This document shows positions 47,196-56,323 of a stretch of 64,000 bases of DNA, one piece after another; position 1 is the first letter of the stretch; every line of letters begins with the position of its first letter. Below the pieces are notes generated by a model. That model saw only the letters and a list, made by a program, of their open reading frames with translations, ran no database searches and was not told the origin of the DNA. The position numbers and the translations under genes are program-made. This stretch comes from Planctomycetota bacterium (GTDB lineage Bacteria; Planctomycetota; Planctomycetia; Gemmatales; HRBIN36), in NCBI GenBank assembly GCA_014584395.1, contig JACTMY010000004.1:124001-188000 (forward strand). Reading direction: 5' to 3'.

Positions 47196-47485
47196 TGTGT
47201 CATGGTTCTGTGCAAGGCCATTCGCAGCGGGTGAAACAAACTGGCGAGCGGTTCTTTAATCAAATCTCTTATCTGTTTTAGCGATCTTGCCATACCCTGT
47301 CTGCTTAACGTCAACGGCTGTCTTTTCGCCATAAACCGCACAAGTTCCCGGCGCGGGATAACCGATACTAGCTGCAAGGATGACTGCGCGTCGGATTCGG
47401 TCTCGCATTGGAGACCAGGCAGCTTTCCCCCCGGGTGGCTGCGATCAGGGAAAACGAGGCGTCGAACTGTCAAGGGGCCAGCACG

Positions 47486-49408
47486 ATGCGATCAGCGACG
47501 TCGGTAAGGAACGCTAAGCCCATGTCGAGTCGGTCCAGTCGCTTACAGGCCTGGAAAGATCGATGGATGGGACTGTGCATGGCGGGTGTCATGGTCATTC
47601 AGCCATCCCCCAGCGAAGCGCAAACGCTCCCCAAGCTATCGGCGCCGATTCAGAAGAACAGCCAGGCCGAACCACCCCGCTTTCCCGAACGCGTGCCGCC
47701 GATTCCAAACCTGCCCAAGGACCCGGCTGACAAGCTGGGGGGAAGCAGCGAAGCGGCGCGAACGCCGCCCGCAGAGGTTCCTTTTCAAAATCAACGCCGC
47801 TTGCCGGAATTGGGCGTGCCCAAGCTCGGCACGCCGCCCAAGATGACCCCCGAGATCCTGCAAAAGTACAATCAGTTCGTCGGCTCCATCGTCGATCCCG
47901 ACAATACGTTGAACCTGGTCGTGGGCCGGCCGCGATTGCTGCAACTCAAGACGCAGCCTCGCCGCGTGCAGATCGCGGATGAAGCCGTGGCCGAATATGG
48001 CTTCATCACGGACAAACAGGTCTCCATTCAAGGCCGCCAGGTCGGCACGACCGTGCTCAATCTGTGGTTTGCCGATCCCGCGAATCCCAATGAGGAAGTG
48101 ATCCTCAGCTATTTGCTGCACATCCTGCCCGATACCCAGGCCAAGGAACGGCTTGAAAACGTTTACAAAGCGCTTGAGGAAGAGATCAATCGCGCCTTTC
48201 CGGACAGCAGCATCTGCTTGGGGCTGGTGGGTGATAAAATCGCCGTCTCCGGGCAAGCCAAGGACATCGCCGAGGCCACGGCCATACTCCGCATCGTTCG
48301 GGCCAACGCTCCTGGCGGCAATGACGGGCCCGACGCCGCCCAGATTCCGGTGCAAAATATCTCCCTCAACGTCAACGCGGACATGAACCCGCAAGACCCC
48401 GCCGCGCCGCCCGCCCTCAGGGATTTCCTGCTGGCAGGCGGCCCGAATGTCATCAATCTCATCCGCGTGCCCGGTGAACAGCAAGTGATGTTGAAGGTGA
48501 CCGTTGCGGAAGTGAACCGCGCCGCGGCGCGCAGCATTGGCCTGAATTTCACCCTGGTCAACAACAATGGCGTGCCCATCTTCAGCCAGCTCACGGGCGG
48601 CATCCTGGGCGCCGGTCCGCAAGTCAACAACATGCCCGTGTTCCTCGATTCCGGACAAGTCGCCTTGGCCATCAATGCCTTGCGAACCTTGCAGTTCGCT
48701 CGGACTTACGCCGAACCGATGCTGACGACCATGAACGGCCGACCCGCTTCCTTCCAGGCGGGGGGACAATTTCCCGTGCCCGTCGTCACCGGCTTCACCA
48801 ACGCCGGGCTGCAGGGCGTCCAGTTCGTGCCCTTCGGCGTGCAGCTTTCCTTCACGCCTTTTATCACGGACAAGGATCGCATTCGCCTGGTCATCAATGC
48901 CGAAGTCAGCGCCAGGGATTTGCAATCGGGACAAACCAACATCGGCGGCGCCCAAGTCCCCAGCCTGACGACGCGGAACTTCAGCACCACGGTCGAGCTG
49001 CGCGAAGGCCAGACCTTCGCCGTGGCAGGGTTGATCCAAACCAATTACGGCGCGAATGCCGACCGCGTCCCCTATTTTGGGGATCTGCCGTTTGTCGGCC
49101 GGGCGTTCGCCTTCGATCGCACGACGTCGGGCGAGCAGGAATTGGTCATCCTGATCACGCCGCAACTGGTGCATCCATTGGAATGCAAGGACGTGCCGCC
49201 GCTGCCCGGCTCCGACGTCTTTGAACCGGGCGACATCGAATTCTACCTCCGAGGCTTGCTCGAGAGCCGGCGGGCGACCGATTATCGAGCCTCGACCCGG
49301 ACCGACATCGAACGGATGCGCAGCTACCGCCGCTGCGAGAACATCTTCATCGTCGGACCGCATGGGTTCGTGGATCAGGCGCTGCCGCCGGCGACGGGGA
49401 ATCGATAA
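47486..49408 (+). CDS. Second type II/III-family secretin (CpaC/RcpA-like)
   Basis: 'NLVVGRPRLLQLKTQPRRVQIADEAVAEYGFITDKQVSIQGRQVGTTVLNLWFAD', 'VPGEQQVMLKVTVAEVNRAAARSIGLNFTLV', 'FAVAGLIQTNYGANADRVPYFGDLPFVGRAFAFDRTTSGEQELVILITPQLV'. Confidence 0.93.
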   Translation: MRSATSVRNAKPMSSRSSRLQAWKDRWMGLCMAGVMVIQPSPSEAQTLPKLSAPIQKNSQAEPPRFPERVPPIPNLPKDPADKLGGSSEAARTPPAEVPFQNQRRLPELGVPKLGTPPKMTPEILQKYNQFVGSIVDPDNTLNLVVGRPRLLQLKTQPRRVQIADEAVAEYGFITDKQVSIQGRQVGTTVLNLWFADPANPNEEVILSYLLHILPDTQAKERLENVYKALEEEINRAFPDSSICLGLVGDKIAVSGQAKDIAEATAILRIVRANAPGGNDGPDAAQIPVQNISLNVNADMNPQDPAAPPALRDFLLAGGPNVINLIRVPGEQQVMLKVTVAEVNRAAARSIGLNFTLVNNNGVPIFSQLTGGILGAGPQVNNMPVFLDSGQVALAINALRTLQFARTYAEPMLTTMNGRPASFQAGGQFPVPVVTGFTNAGLQGVQFVPFGVQLSFTPFITDKDRIRLVINAEVSARDLQSGQTNIGGAQVPSLTTRNFSTTVELREGQTFAVAGLIQTNYGANADRVPYFGDLPFVGRAFAFDRTTSGEQELVILITPQLVHPLECKDVPPLPGSDVFEPGDIEFYLRGLLESRRATDYRASTRTDIERMRSYRRCENIFIVGPHGFVDQALPPATGNR

Positions 49409-49519
49409 TTGGCCGCGATGGCTCGCGCCGCGGCTGCATGCACCGGCGGACCGTCGTGTGGAAGAAAACATGCACTCCGTTCACATGGACGGAACCTTGA
49501 GTCTCATAGGAACGGCCCC

Positions 49520-50137
49520 ATGAAACAAAAATCATCCGCGAACTCGTGGTGGTTAGCCTCCCTGGCGATTGCACTGCCCGGGCTGCTCAATGGATGCGCC
49601 ACGGAAGCCAACTGGGATCGTTGTGCCACCATTCCGCCCGGCGCCATGCCGGCTCCTGTGGGGACGAACGTCAATCGCATCGTCGATGCCCAGGCGGCGC
49701 GCGCCGAGGCCGATGATTTCGTCATCTACCACCATGAATGGTATCTGGGCGGCGTGACCCTCGGACCTTATGGACAGTATCACGTGCAGCAAATCGCCCA
49801 ACGTCTGCCCACCGTGCCGTTCAACGTCACCATCCAAGCCACGCCCGATCAGCAACTGAACGAAACCCGCCGAAAAGTTGTCGTCAGCGCCTTGACCGCC
49901 GCTGGCTTGACCGACGTGGACATCCGTGTGGCCGTGGGGTATCCCGAAGCCGAAGGCCTATACGGCGAAGAAGCGGAACGGGCTTACCAGTTCATGCAGC
50001 AAGGGGGGGGCAACAACTTTGGCGGCTTCGGCATGGGCGGCATGGGCGGCTTTGGCCGCGGCTTCGGCAACTTCTTTGGCGGCGGGCGCAACTTCTTCCG
50101 CGGCAACCTGGGGTTGGGCAGCGGTCCGTTCTTTTAA
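49520..50137 (+). CDS. Lipoprotein with Gly/Phe-rich C-terminal tail, paralog of the 35906-36541 product
   Basis: Lipobox 'ALPGLLNGC'; 'IQATPDQQLNETRRKVVVSALTAAGLTDVDIRVAVGYPEAEGLYGEEA'; tail 'GGGNNFGGFGMGGMGGFGRGFGNFFGGGRNFFRGN'. Confidence 0.78.
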   Translation: MKQKSSANSWWLASLAIALPGLLNGCATEANWDRCATIPPGAMPAPVGTNVNRIVDAQAARAEADDFVIYHHEWYLGGVTLGPYGQYHVQQIAQRLPTVPFNVTIQATPDQQLNETRRKVVVSALTAAGLTDVDIRVAVGYPEAEGLYGEEAERAYQFMQQGGGNNFGGFGMGGMGGFGRGFGNFFGGGRNFFRGNLGLGSGPFF

Positions 50138-50199
50138 TCGCATCGGCCATGTGGCGCAGGAAACGAGTGGTTCCCAAGGTAGCTGAGGAGTCTCACGCC

Positions 50200-51222
50200 A
50201 TGATCAAGCCCATCGATCGCTCATGGCGTGGCGGACTGAAGTTCCGGCTCTGGGTCAAGCCCCTCAGTTTGATCCTGCTTGGCGTCATGACCAGCGGCTG
50301 CCAATCGTTCGGTTCCGTCTCCATGCCATGGTCCTCGACTGACTCCGCCGCGACCACTCGCGCCGACGTGCCGCCATTGGGCATTCAGCCCGAAAGCAAA
50401 CCCGTTGCATTGCCCAAAGATAAGGCTGCCCAGGCTTGCTTGCTCGTGGCCGAGAGCCTGGAAGCCAACGAACATTTCCGAGAAGCCATTCTGCAGTACG
50501 AACTGGCTCGGCAATATCAACCTCAGTTGCCTGGACTGGACCGCAAGCTGGGCCGGCTCTATGAGCAGGCCGGCGACTACGACAAGGCCCTTGCGGAATA
50601 TGAAAAAGTCCTCAAGGCCAGCCCTCAGAACGCGGAATTGATGAACGACGTCGGCTACATCCATTGGCGGAAGGGCAACGGCGGCGAAGCGGAAAAGTGG
50701 TTTCGGCAAGCCTTGGCCTTGCAGCCCAGCCTGAAGCGGGCACAGATCAACTTGGGTCTGGCCTTGGGGCAGCAGGGGAAGTTCGATGAAAGCCTGGCGG
50801 CGTTTCGGGTGGTCTTGCCCGAAGCGGAGAGCCGCTGCAATTTGGCATTTATCCATCTGCAGCAAGGGCGGGTGGCCGAGGCTCGTCAGGAATACCGCAT
50901 GGCTCTAGCGCTCAACCCGCAACTGCAACTGGCCAAGGATCGCCTGGCAGACCTGGAGCGCGTGGAGATGAAGATCATGCAATCGTCGTTGGCCAAGAGT
51001 GAGCCGGCCCGGTTGCCTCAATCGCCAATGACCTCGACCTCTGCGCCCTCGCGCTTGAATGAAACCAAGCCCCCAGTCGCCGCGAACGTGGATTATCCTC
51101 CTGCGCCGATCATGCAAGTCGACTGGCGGCCGGCCGGTGCGCCTGTTCCTGCCCCTTCCGAATCAACCCTGCCAACAGCCTCTCCTCGCATCAGGCTCGG
51201 CCTGCCGCAACAGATGAAATGA
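50200..51222 (+). CDS. TPR-repeat lipoprotein (TadD-like)
   Basis: Lipobox 'LLGVMTSGC' in MIKPIDRSWRGGLKFRLWVKPLSLILLGVMTSGCQSF; TPR 'RLYEQAGDYDKALAEYEKVLKASPQNAELMNDVGYIHWRKGNGGEAEKWFRQALALQP'. Confidence 0.82.
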   Translation: MIKPIDRSWRGGLKFRLWVKPLSLILLGVMTSGCQSFGSVSMPWSSTDSAATTRADVPPLGIQPESKPVALPKDKAAQACLLVAESLEANEHFREAILQYELARQYQPQLPGLDRKLGRLYEQAGDYDKALAEYEKVLKASPQNAELMNDVGYIHWRKGNGGEAEKWFRQALALQPSLKRAQINLGLALGQQGKFDESLAAFRVVLPEAESRCNLAFIHLQQGRVAEARQEYRMALALNPQLQLAKDRLADLERVEMKIMQSSLAKSEPARLPQSPMTSTSAPSRLNETKPPVAANVDYPPAPIMQVDWRPAGAPVPAPSESTLPTASPRIRLGLPQQMK

Positions 51223-51238
51223 GACTAGGCCGCATGGC

Positions 51239-51982
51239 TCAGGGTTTGCGGAATTCCTTGTCATCAATCTTGTCGAGAAACTCCACATTCACGACCTGGC
51301 TGACCAGATAGCGATTGCCTTCGTGGTAGATCACCGTCTGATGGGGATAGGCCACGCCCTGGACTTCGCGATAATCCGATACGAATACTTCCTGTTGGAC
51401 CCATCGACCAAAATTGGCGTCCTTGATGCGATATTCGTACTTGACGGGCAAGAACGTGGCGGCGTCGCAATACAGGATGAAATCGGGCCGATCCTTGGCG
51501 GTGATTTTGACGCCAAGAGCCATCTGGCCATCGATCCGCCGCGGGGGAAGAGCATGAAGCTCGTGGCCCCCATCGCGAATCTCGAGCAGATGGATCAGCC
51601 GCGTGATGTACAAATCCTGCTTGCGCGCGGCCAATTCATCCGGCGACAAGTCCCGCGGCGGCTGGTCTTGATCCTGCTCCCAGCCCTGATCGCCATCGAT
51701 GACGCAGAGCGAACGGTCTTCGCCTCTTAGCGACGGTTGGAGATAGGTCATCTTCATGCGGTGGGGAAGATGAATGAGGGTTTCGATTTGAAACGTGGTC
51801 TCCTTCAATCCCAGACGCAGGGTGCCCTTTTGCGTTTCTCTCATGAGCATCAGTTTTTTGAGCACCGCGGCGCCGCCCCGCGCCTCGATCGCCCGGGCCA
51901 AAATCTCCTGGGGCGCGGGCGGTTCGAGCCGCATCGGATCAGGGCACCAGGGAATCAACAAGACCATCAAGAGCGTCGTCAT
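51239..51982 (-). CDS. LolA/outer-membrane lipoprotein-sorting-like hypothetical protein
   Basis: 'ILARAIEARGGAAVLKKLMLMRETQKGTLRLG', 'LYCDAATFLPVKYEYRIKDANFGRWVQQEVFVSDYREVQGVAYPHQTVIY'. Confidence 0.6.
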   Translation of the reverse strand: MTTLLMVLLIPWCPDPMRLEPPAPQEILARAIEARGGAAVLKKLMLMRETQKGTLRLGLKETTFQIETLIHLPHRMKMTYLQPSLRGEDRSLCVIDGDQGWEQDQDQPPRDLSPDELAARKQDLYITRLIHLLEIRDGGHELHALPPRRIDGQMALGVKITAKDRPDFILYCDAATFLPVKYEYRIKDANFGRWVQQEVFVSDYREVQGVAYPHQTVIYHEGNRYLVSQVVNVEFLDKIDDKEFRKP

Positions 51983-52509
51983 GGCAGTTCGTCCCTTCCT
52001 TGCTTACGTAGGCGGTCCCAGTACAGCAGCGCGAACAGCGTTTTGCCATCCTGAATTGTCCCATCCATGACCCAAGCGATGGCTTCGTCCCAGGGAACGA
52101 GCAGCGATTCCAGTTCTTCACCCTCGGCCAATTGGGCTGGCCCCGGGACCAAATCCTCGGCCAGATACAAGTGTATGACTTCGCTCAGCAGTCCCGGCGA
52201 GGGGAAAAAACGCCGCACCAGGGTCAACTTGCGAACCAGGTAGCCGGTTTCCTCTTGGAGCTCGCGCTGGGCCGTCGCCTCTGGCGGCTCCTCAGGTTCG
52301 AGCGTCCCGGCGGGCAGTTCCAGCAGCCATTGGCCCACGGCCCGACGATGATTGCGGACCATGCAAATCGTCTTGGCGTCGACGAAAGGCAGCAGCAGCA
52401 CCGCCCCGGGATGGCGCAGAAAGACGCGCTGATGGGGTTGTCCATTGGCGGTCATCACGGTTTGTTGAACCAGTTGGCACTTGCGTCCTGCATAGAGGAT
52501 TTTTTCCAT
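51979..52509 (-). CDS. NUDIX hydrolase (ADP-ribose pyrophosphatase-like)
   Basis: 'ELPAGTLEPEEPPEATAQRELQEETGYLVRKLTLVRRFFPSPGLLSEVIHLYLAEDL' Nudix box. Confidence 0.93.
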   Translation of the reverse strand: MEKILYAGRKCQLVQQTVMTANGQPHQRVFLRHPGAVLLLPFVDAKTICMVRNHRRAVGQWLLELPAGTLEPEEPPEATAQRELQEETGYLVRKLTLVRRFFPSPGLLSEVIHLYLAEDLVPGPAQLAEGEELESLLVPWDEAIAWVMDGTIQDGKTLFALLYWDRLRKQGRDELP

Positions 52510-52615
52510 GGTCGGGACAGCCGGGGTGGAGGTGCTATTTGCGTCTTTGCCTCTTGGATGATAAAATGACGGGCGTTAGGATGCAATCGAACCTCGACTG
52601 TGTGATGAAATCCAC

Positions 52616-53683
52616 ATGAACGATGCGCTAAGCTGGTCGCTTCCCATTGGCCGTTATTTCGGGATAAACGTCCGGGTTCACCTGACGTTCTTCCTGATCT
52701 CGATCCCCGCTATTTTGCGGGTATACGCCAAGGCGCCGGGCTATGTCCTTGATGCCATTGCGATTCAGCTTCTCTTTTTCGTCTCGGTCCTGCTGCATGA
52801 ATTCGGCCATTGCTTTGCCGCGCGCTACGTGGATGGCGACGCCGATGAAATCCTGATGTGGCCCCTGGGCGGGTTGGCTTCCTGCCAGATCCCCAATACA
52901 CCCCGGGCCAATTTCATCACCACGGCGGGTGGACCGGCCGTCAACGTGATCCTGTGCCTCTTGAGCGCGGGCGGGCTGGCCATTTTCGGCCTGATCCCGC
53001 CTCTCAACCCCCTGTGGCATCCCATCCCCGTGGCTCGCGAGGATGCCCTGTACCAATTCGCTTCTGGACAATGGGTCAACGATCTTTCCTGGGTCGCCCT
53101 CCTCTTCGCTCGGCTCTTCTACGTCAATTGGCTCCTCTTCTGGTTCAACATTGTGCTGATCGGCTTCCCCCTGGATGGCGGCCGACTGGTCCAAGCCTTC
53201 TTGTGGCCCCGGGTGGGGTTCGCCTCCGCCACACGCTTCGTCATCTTCACGGGCAATGTGATCGCCGTGGCCATCGTGCTCCTCGTCTTGATCTTCGCTG
53301 AGAAACAGCCGGTCAACGGGCTGATCATGTTTTCCCTGGCCATCTTTATCTACATCTCATGCCGGCAGCAATCGATCATGCTGGAAACGGGCGGTCTGGT
53401 GGACGACACCTTCATGGGCTACGATTTCTCCCAGGGGTACACCAGCCTCGAACGCACCAGCGGCAAGGCGAGTCCGCCCCGGCAGCCCTTCTGGAAACGC
53501 TGGCTGGAACGCCGGGCCGAGGCCAAACGGCAGCGCGAACAGCAGCAATTCGAGGCCGATCAATCGCGCGTCGATGATTTGCTTGCCAAGGTCAAGGAGT
53601 TCGGCATGCAGTCCTTGACGACCGAAGAGCAACGCTTTCTCAAACGCTTCTCGGCCAAGCTCAAAGATAAAAACCGCTCGTAG
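52616..53683 (+). CDS. M50-family (site-2-protease-like) membrane metalloprotease
   Basis: 'FFVSVLLHEFGHCFAARYVDGDADEILMWPLGGLA' HExxH motif; 'NIVLIGFPLDGGRLVQAF' second metal motif. Confidence 0.92.
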   Translation: MNDALSWSLPIGRYFGINVRVHLTFFLISIPAILRVYAKAPGYVLDAIAIQLLFFVSVLLHEFGHCFAARYVDGDADEILMWPLGGLASCQIPNTPRANFITTAGGPAVNVILCLLSAGGLAIFGLIPPLNPLWHPIPVAREDALYQFASGQWVNDLSWVALLFARLFYVNWLLFWFNIVLIGFPLDGGRLVQAFLWPRVGFASATRFVIFTGNVIAVAIVLLVLIFAEKQPVNGLIMFSLAIFIYISCRQQSIMLETGGLVDDTFMGYDFSQGYTSLERTSGKASPPRQPFWKRWLERRAEAKRQREQQQFEADQSRVDDLLAKVKEFGMQSLTTEEQRFLKRFSAKLKDKNRS

Positions 53684-53843
53684 ATCACTTCAACGGCTGC
53701 CCATTGCCAAAGCGGCAGAGCAAGCGTAAGCAGATAGACAGACCCCTGGTCAGAGCGATGAGCCGCAGAGTGGCCGTCAAAGGCTGCACCAGGCGGCGTC
53801 CTGAGGGGTGGACATCGATATTTCATTAAGGCGAGAGAATCCC

Positions 53844-55172
53844 TTGGCAGACAAACTCATCGAGCCGCGCACTTTGAAGGGCTTTCGTGATTACGTGCCC
53901 ACGCTGATGATTCCCCGCGAGCAGCTCATGGAAACCGCCCGCCGGGTTTACCGCTCCTTTGGGTTCGTACCCATCGATACTCCGGCCCTCGAATACACGG
54001 AGATTCTGTTGGGCAAGGGCAGCGAGGAAACCGACAAGCAGCTTTACCGCTTCCGTGATCATGGCGACCGGGACGTGGCTTTGCGGTTCGATCTGACGGT
54101 GCCCTTCGCCCGGTTCGCCGCCGAGCATATCGGCCAGTTGGGAGTGCCCTTCAAGCGGTATCACATCGCCCCGGTTTGGCGCGGCGAGAACACGCAGCGC
54201 GGCAGGTATCGCGAATTCGTACAGTGCGACTTTGACACCATCGGCACAACTAGCAACGCCGCGGACATCGAAGTGGCCCTGGTCATTCACGACCTGATGG
54301 CCGCCCTGGGGTTTGAACGGTTCGTGATCCACATCAACAATCGCATGATCCTCAACGGTTTGTTGGAGGAGATGCAGCTCACGCCGCAGACGCCGCTGCT
54401 CCTGCGCGCCCTGGATAAATTGCCCAAGATCGGCAAGGAGGCCGTGGTGGCTGAGATGAAGGAACGGACCGGGGTCAGCGCGGAGCAGGCACTCAAGATC
54501 ATCCATTTGGCCGAACTTTCCGGGCAAAACGAAGCGATCCTGGATCAACTCACTCGTGACTTTGGCCAAAACCCCAAGGCGGCGGAGGGCATCGCGCGGC
54601 TGCGGGAACTGGTCCAGGTGGTGCACGCGGCGGGGGTGCCCGATGAACGCATCCAAATCGATGTCTCGATTGCCCGGGGTTTGGATTACTACACGGGGAC
54701 GGTCTTCGAGACCTTCCTGACCGATCTGCCCAACATCGGCAGCGTCTGTTCGGGCGGCAGGTACGATAACCTGGCCAGCCTGTACACCAAGCAGGTTCTG
54801 CCCGGCGTGGGCGCTTCCTTGGGGCTGGACCGCTTGTTAGCGGCCATGGAGGAGTTAAAGCTGCTGTCCCGTGAAGCCACCGCGGCGCCGATCTTCATGG
54901 TGCAGTTCGCCAAGGAATATCTTGGACGCTATGAGCAGATGGCGCGGCACCTCCGCCAGGCTGGAATGGGGGTGGAGGTTTTCCCCGAAGCCAAGAAGCT
55001 GGGGCAGCAGCTTTCCTATGCGGACAAGCGCGGCTTCCGCGTGGCCCTGATCGCTGGGCCGGATGATTTCGCCAAAGCCGTCTGGCAGGTGAAAGACCTC
55101 CGGGCCAACGCGAGCCAGACGGTCGCGGAGGCGGAGCTGATCGACCACTTGCGTCTGCACCTTGAAAAATAG
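53844..55172 (+). CDS. hisS: Histidyl-tRNA synthetase (probable TTG start)
   Basis: 'IEPRTLKGFRDYVPTLMIPREQLMETARRVYRSFGFVPIDTPALEYTEILLGKGSEETDKQLYRF', 'IDVSIARGLDYYTGTVFETF', 'GSVCSGGRYDNLASLY'. Confidence 0.95.
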   Translation: MADKLIEPRTLKGFRDYVPTLMIPREQLMETARRVYRSFGFVPIDTPALEYTEILLGKGSEETDKQLYRFRDHGDRDVALRFDLTVPFARFAAEHIGQLGVPFKRYHIAPVWRGENTQRGRYREFVQCDFDTIGTTSNAADIEVALVIHDLMAALGFERFVIHINNRMILNGLLEEMQLTPQTPLLLRALDKLPKIGKEAVVAEMKERTGVSAEQALKIIHLAELSGQNEAILDQLTRDFGQNPKAAEGIARLRELVQVVHAAGVPDERIQIDVSIARGLDYYTGTVFETFLTDLPNIGSVCSGGRYDNLASLYTKQVLPGVGASLGLDRLLAAMEELKLLSREATAAPIFMVQFAKEYLGRYEQMARHLRQAGMGVEVFPEAKKLGQQLSYADKRGFRVALIAGPDDFAKAVWQVKDLRANASQTVAEAELIDHLRLHLEK

Positions 55173-55257
55173 GCGAACCCATGGCGATGCGGCCCGGTGG
55201 ATGGTAAAGTGGCGTGCACGATCAACCATCCCTGGGCCAGGCGCGCTAGGAGTCGTC

Positions 55258-56307
55258 ATGTCCGCGGAAGCATTCCCTTCGACCCCTTCCAACATCCCGT
55301 CTTTTGACGTGCATCCCTATCAACCCGACGGCGGGTACAGCAGTTTGGGTTCGGCGCTGTGCATCGTCATGGCGTTGATTGCCGCGGCCATCATGGGCTT
55401 CGTCACGAGCTGGATCGGACAGCATTTTTATCTGATTATTCTTTTCCCAATCGGGGTTGGCGTCGTCGTCGGCTTCACCCTGAACTTTGCCATCCGCTTG
55501 GGCAAAGTCCGCAGTCCATGGCTGGGCGGCGTGGCGGGCTTGATGGGCGGAGCGCTCTCCACGGTCATGATGCTGTTCTTCGATTATCAGCGGCAATTAA
55601 GCCAGGTGGCTCAGGTCGATCCCCAAGTATGGGATCGAGTTGAGTTGTTCGAGAAGCTGGGCATGGACAAACAAAAACCGAGGGACATGGAGCAAGCCGA
55701 ATGGAACGAGTGGAAGCTGCTCATCAAGGTAAGGAAAGTGGATACCTTTCTGAAATACATCGACTACGCGGCGGAAGAAGGCGTGTCGATTGGCCGGGGG
55801 AGCAGCAAGGGCTTCAACCTTGGCTATTATGGCACGTTGATCTATTACGGCGTGGAGATGCTGATCATCGGTTTCGTCGCGTTCGCCATCGGCAGGTCGG
55901 CAGCGGCGGAGCCTTATTGCACGGCATGCAACCAATGGAAAGTTTCAAAACAACTAAGCGATTTCGTGGTCCGTGCCGATCGGGTCAATGAATGGCTGGA
56001 TGCGATCCGACTAGGAACGCCATTGCCCCGCAAGGATTTCGATGTGTTTAATGCGGAGGGGGCACGTTACGTGACGACTCTTTATCGATGCCCTGCTTGT
56101 GGCAACAGCAATCCCGTGGACGTGAAAGTGGAAGAAGTCACCATCGGCAACAAAGGACAAGAGCAAAAGGCCGAAAAGGTCTTTGTGACTTATCCCGGTG
56201 AGGCGGAGCCAGTACTAGAAGCCCTTATGGAAGAGCCGACCGTCGTCGAACCGGACGCGCCGCCGCCACCACCGCCGCCCGCTGCGTCCGCTGAACAGGT
56301 CGAGTGA
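55258..56307 (+). CDS. Hypothetical polytopic membrane protein with CxxC motifs
   Basis: TM 'SALCIVMALIAAAIMGFVTSWIGQHFYLIILFPIGVGVVVGFTLNFAI'; 'YCTACNQWK' and 'YRCPACGNSN'. Confidence 0.65.
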   Translation: MSAEAFPSTPSNIPSFDVHPYQPDGGYSSLGSALCIVMALIAAAIMGFVTSWIGQHFYLIILFPIGVGVVVGFTLNFAIRLGKVRSPWLGGVAGLMGGALSTVMMLFFDYQRQLSQVAQVDPQVWDRVELFEKLGMDKQKPRDMEQAEWNEWKLLIKVRKVDTFLKYIDYAAEEGVSIGRGSSKGFNLGYYGTLIYYGVEMLIIGFVAFAIGRSAAAEPYCTACNQWKVSKQLSDFVVRADRVNEWLDAIRLGTPLPRKDFDVFNAEGARYVTTLYRCPACGNSNPVDVKVEEVTIGNKGQEQKAEKVFVTYPGEAEPVLEALMEEPTVVEPDAPPPPPPPAASAEQVE

Positions 56308-56323
56308 CGCCTTACTCCCCGTC

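Noticed and set aside
47636-49471. 611-aa minus-strand ORF
   Set aside because: Antisense to secretin 2; no family-like motifs.
49738-50199. N-terminal extension of the TPR ORF (494 aa form)
   Set aside because: Overlaps the Gly/Phe-rich lipoprotein in another frame; ATG at 50200 starts a proper lipoprotein signal.
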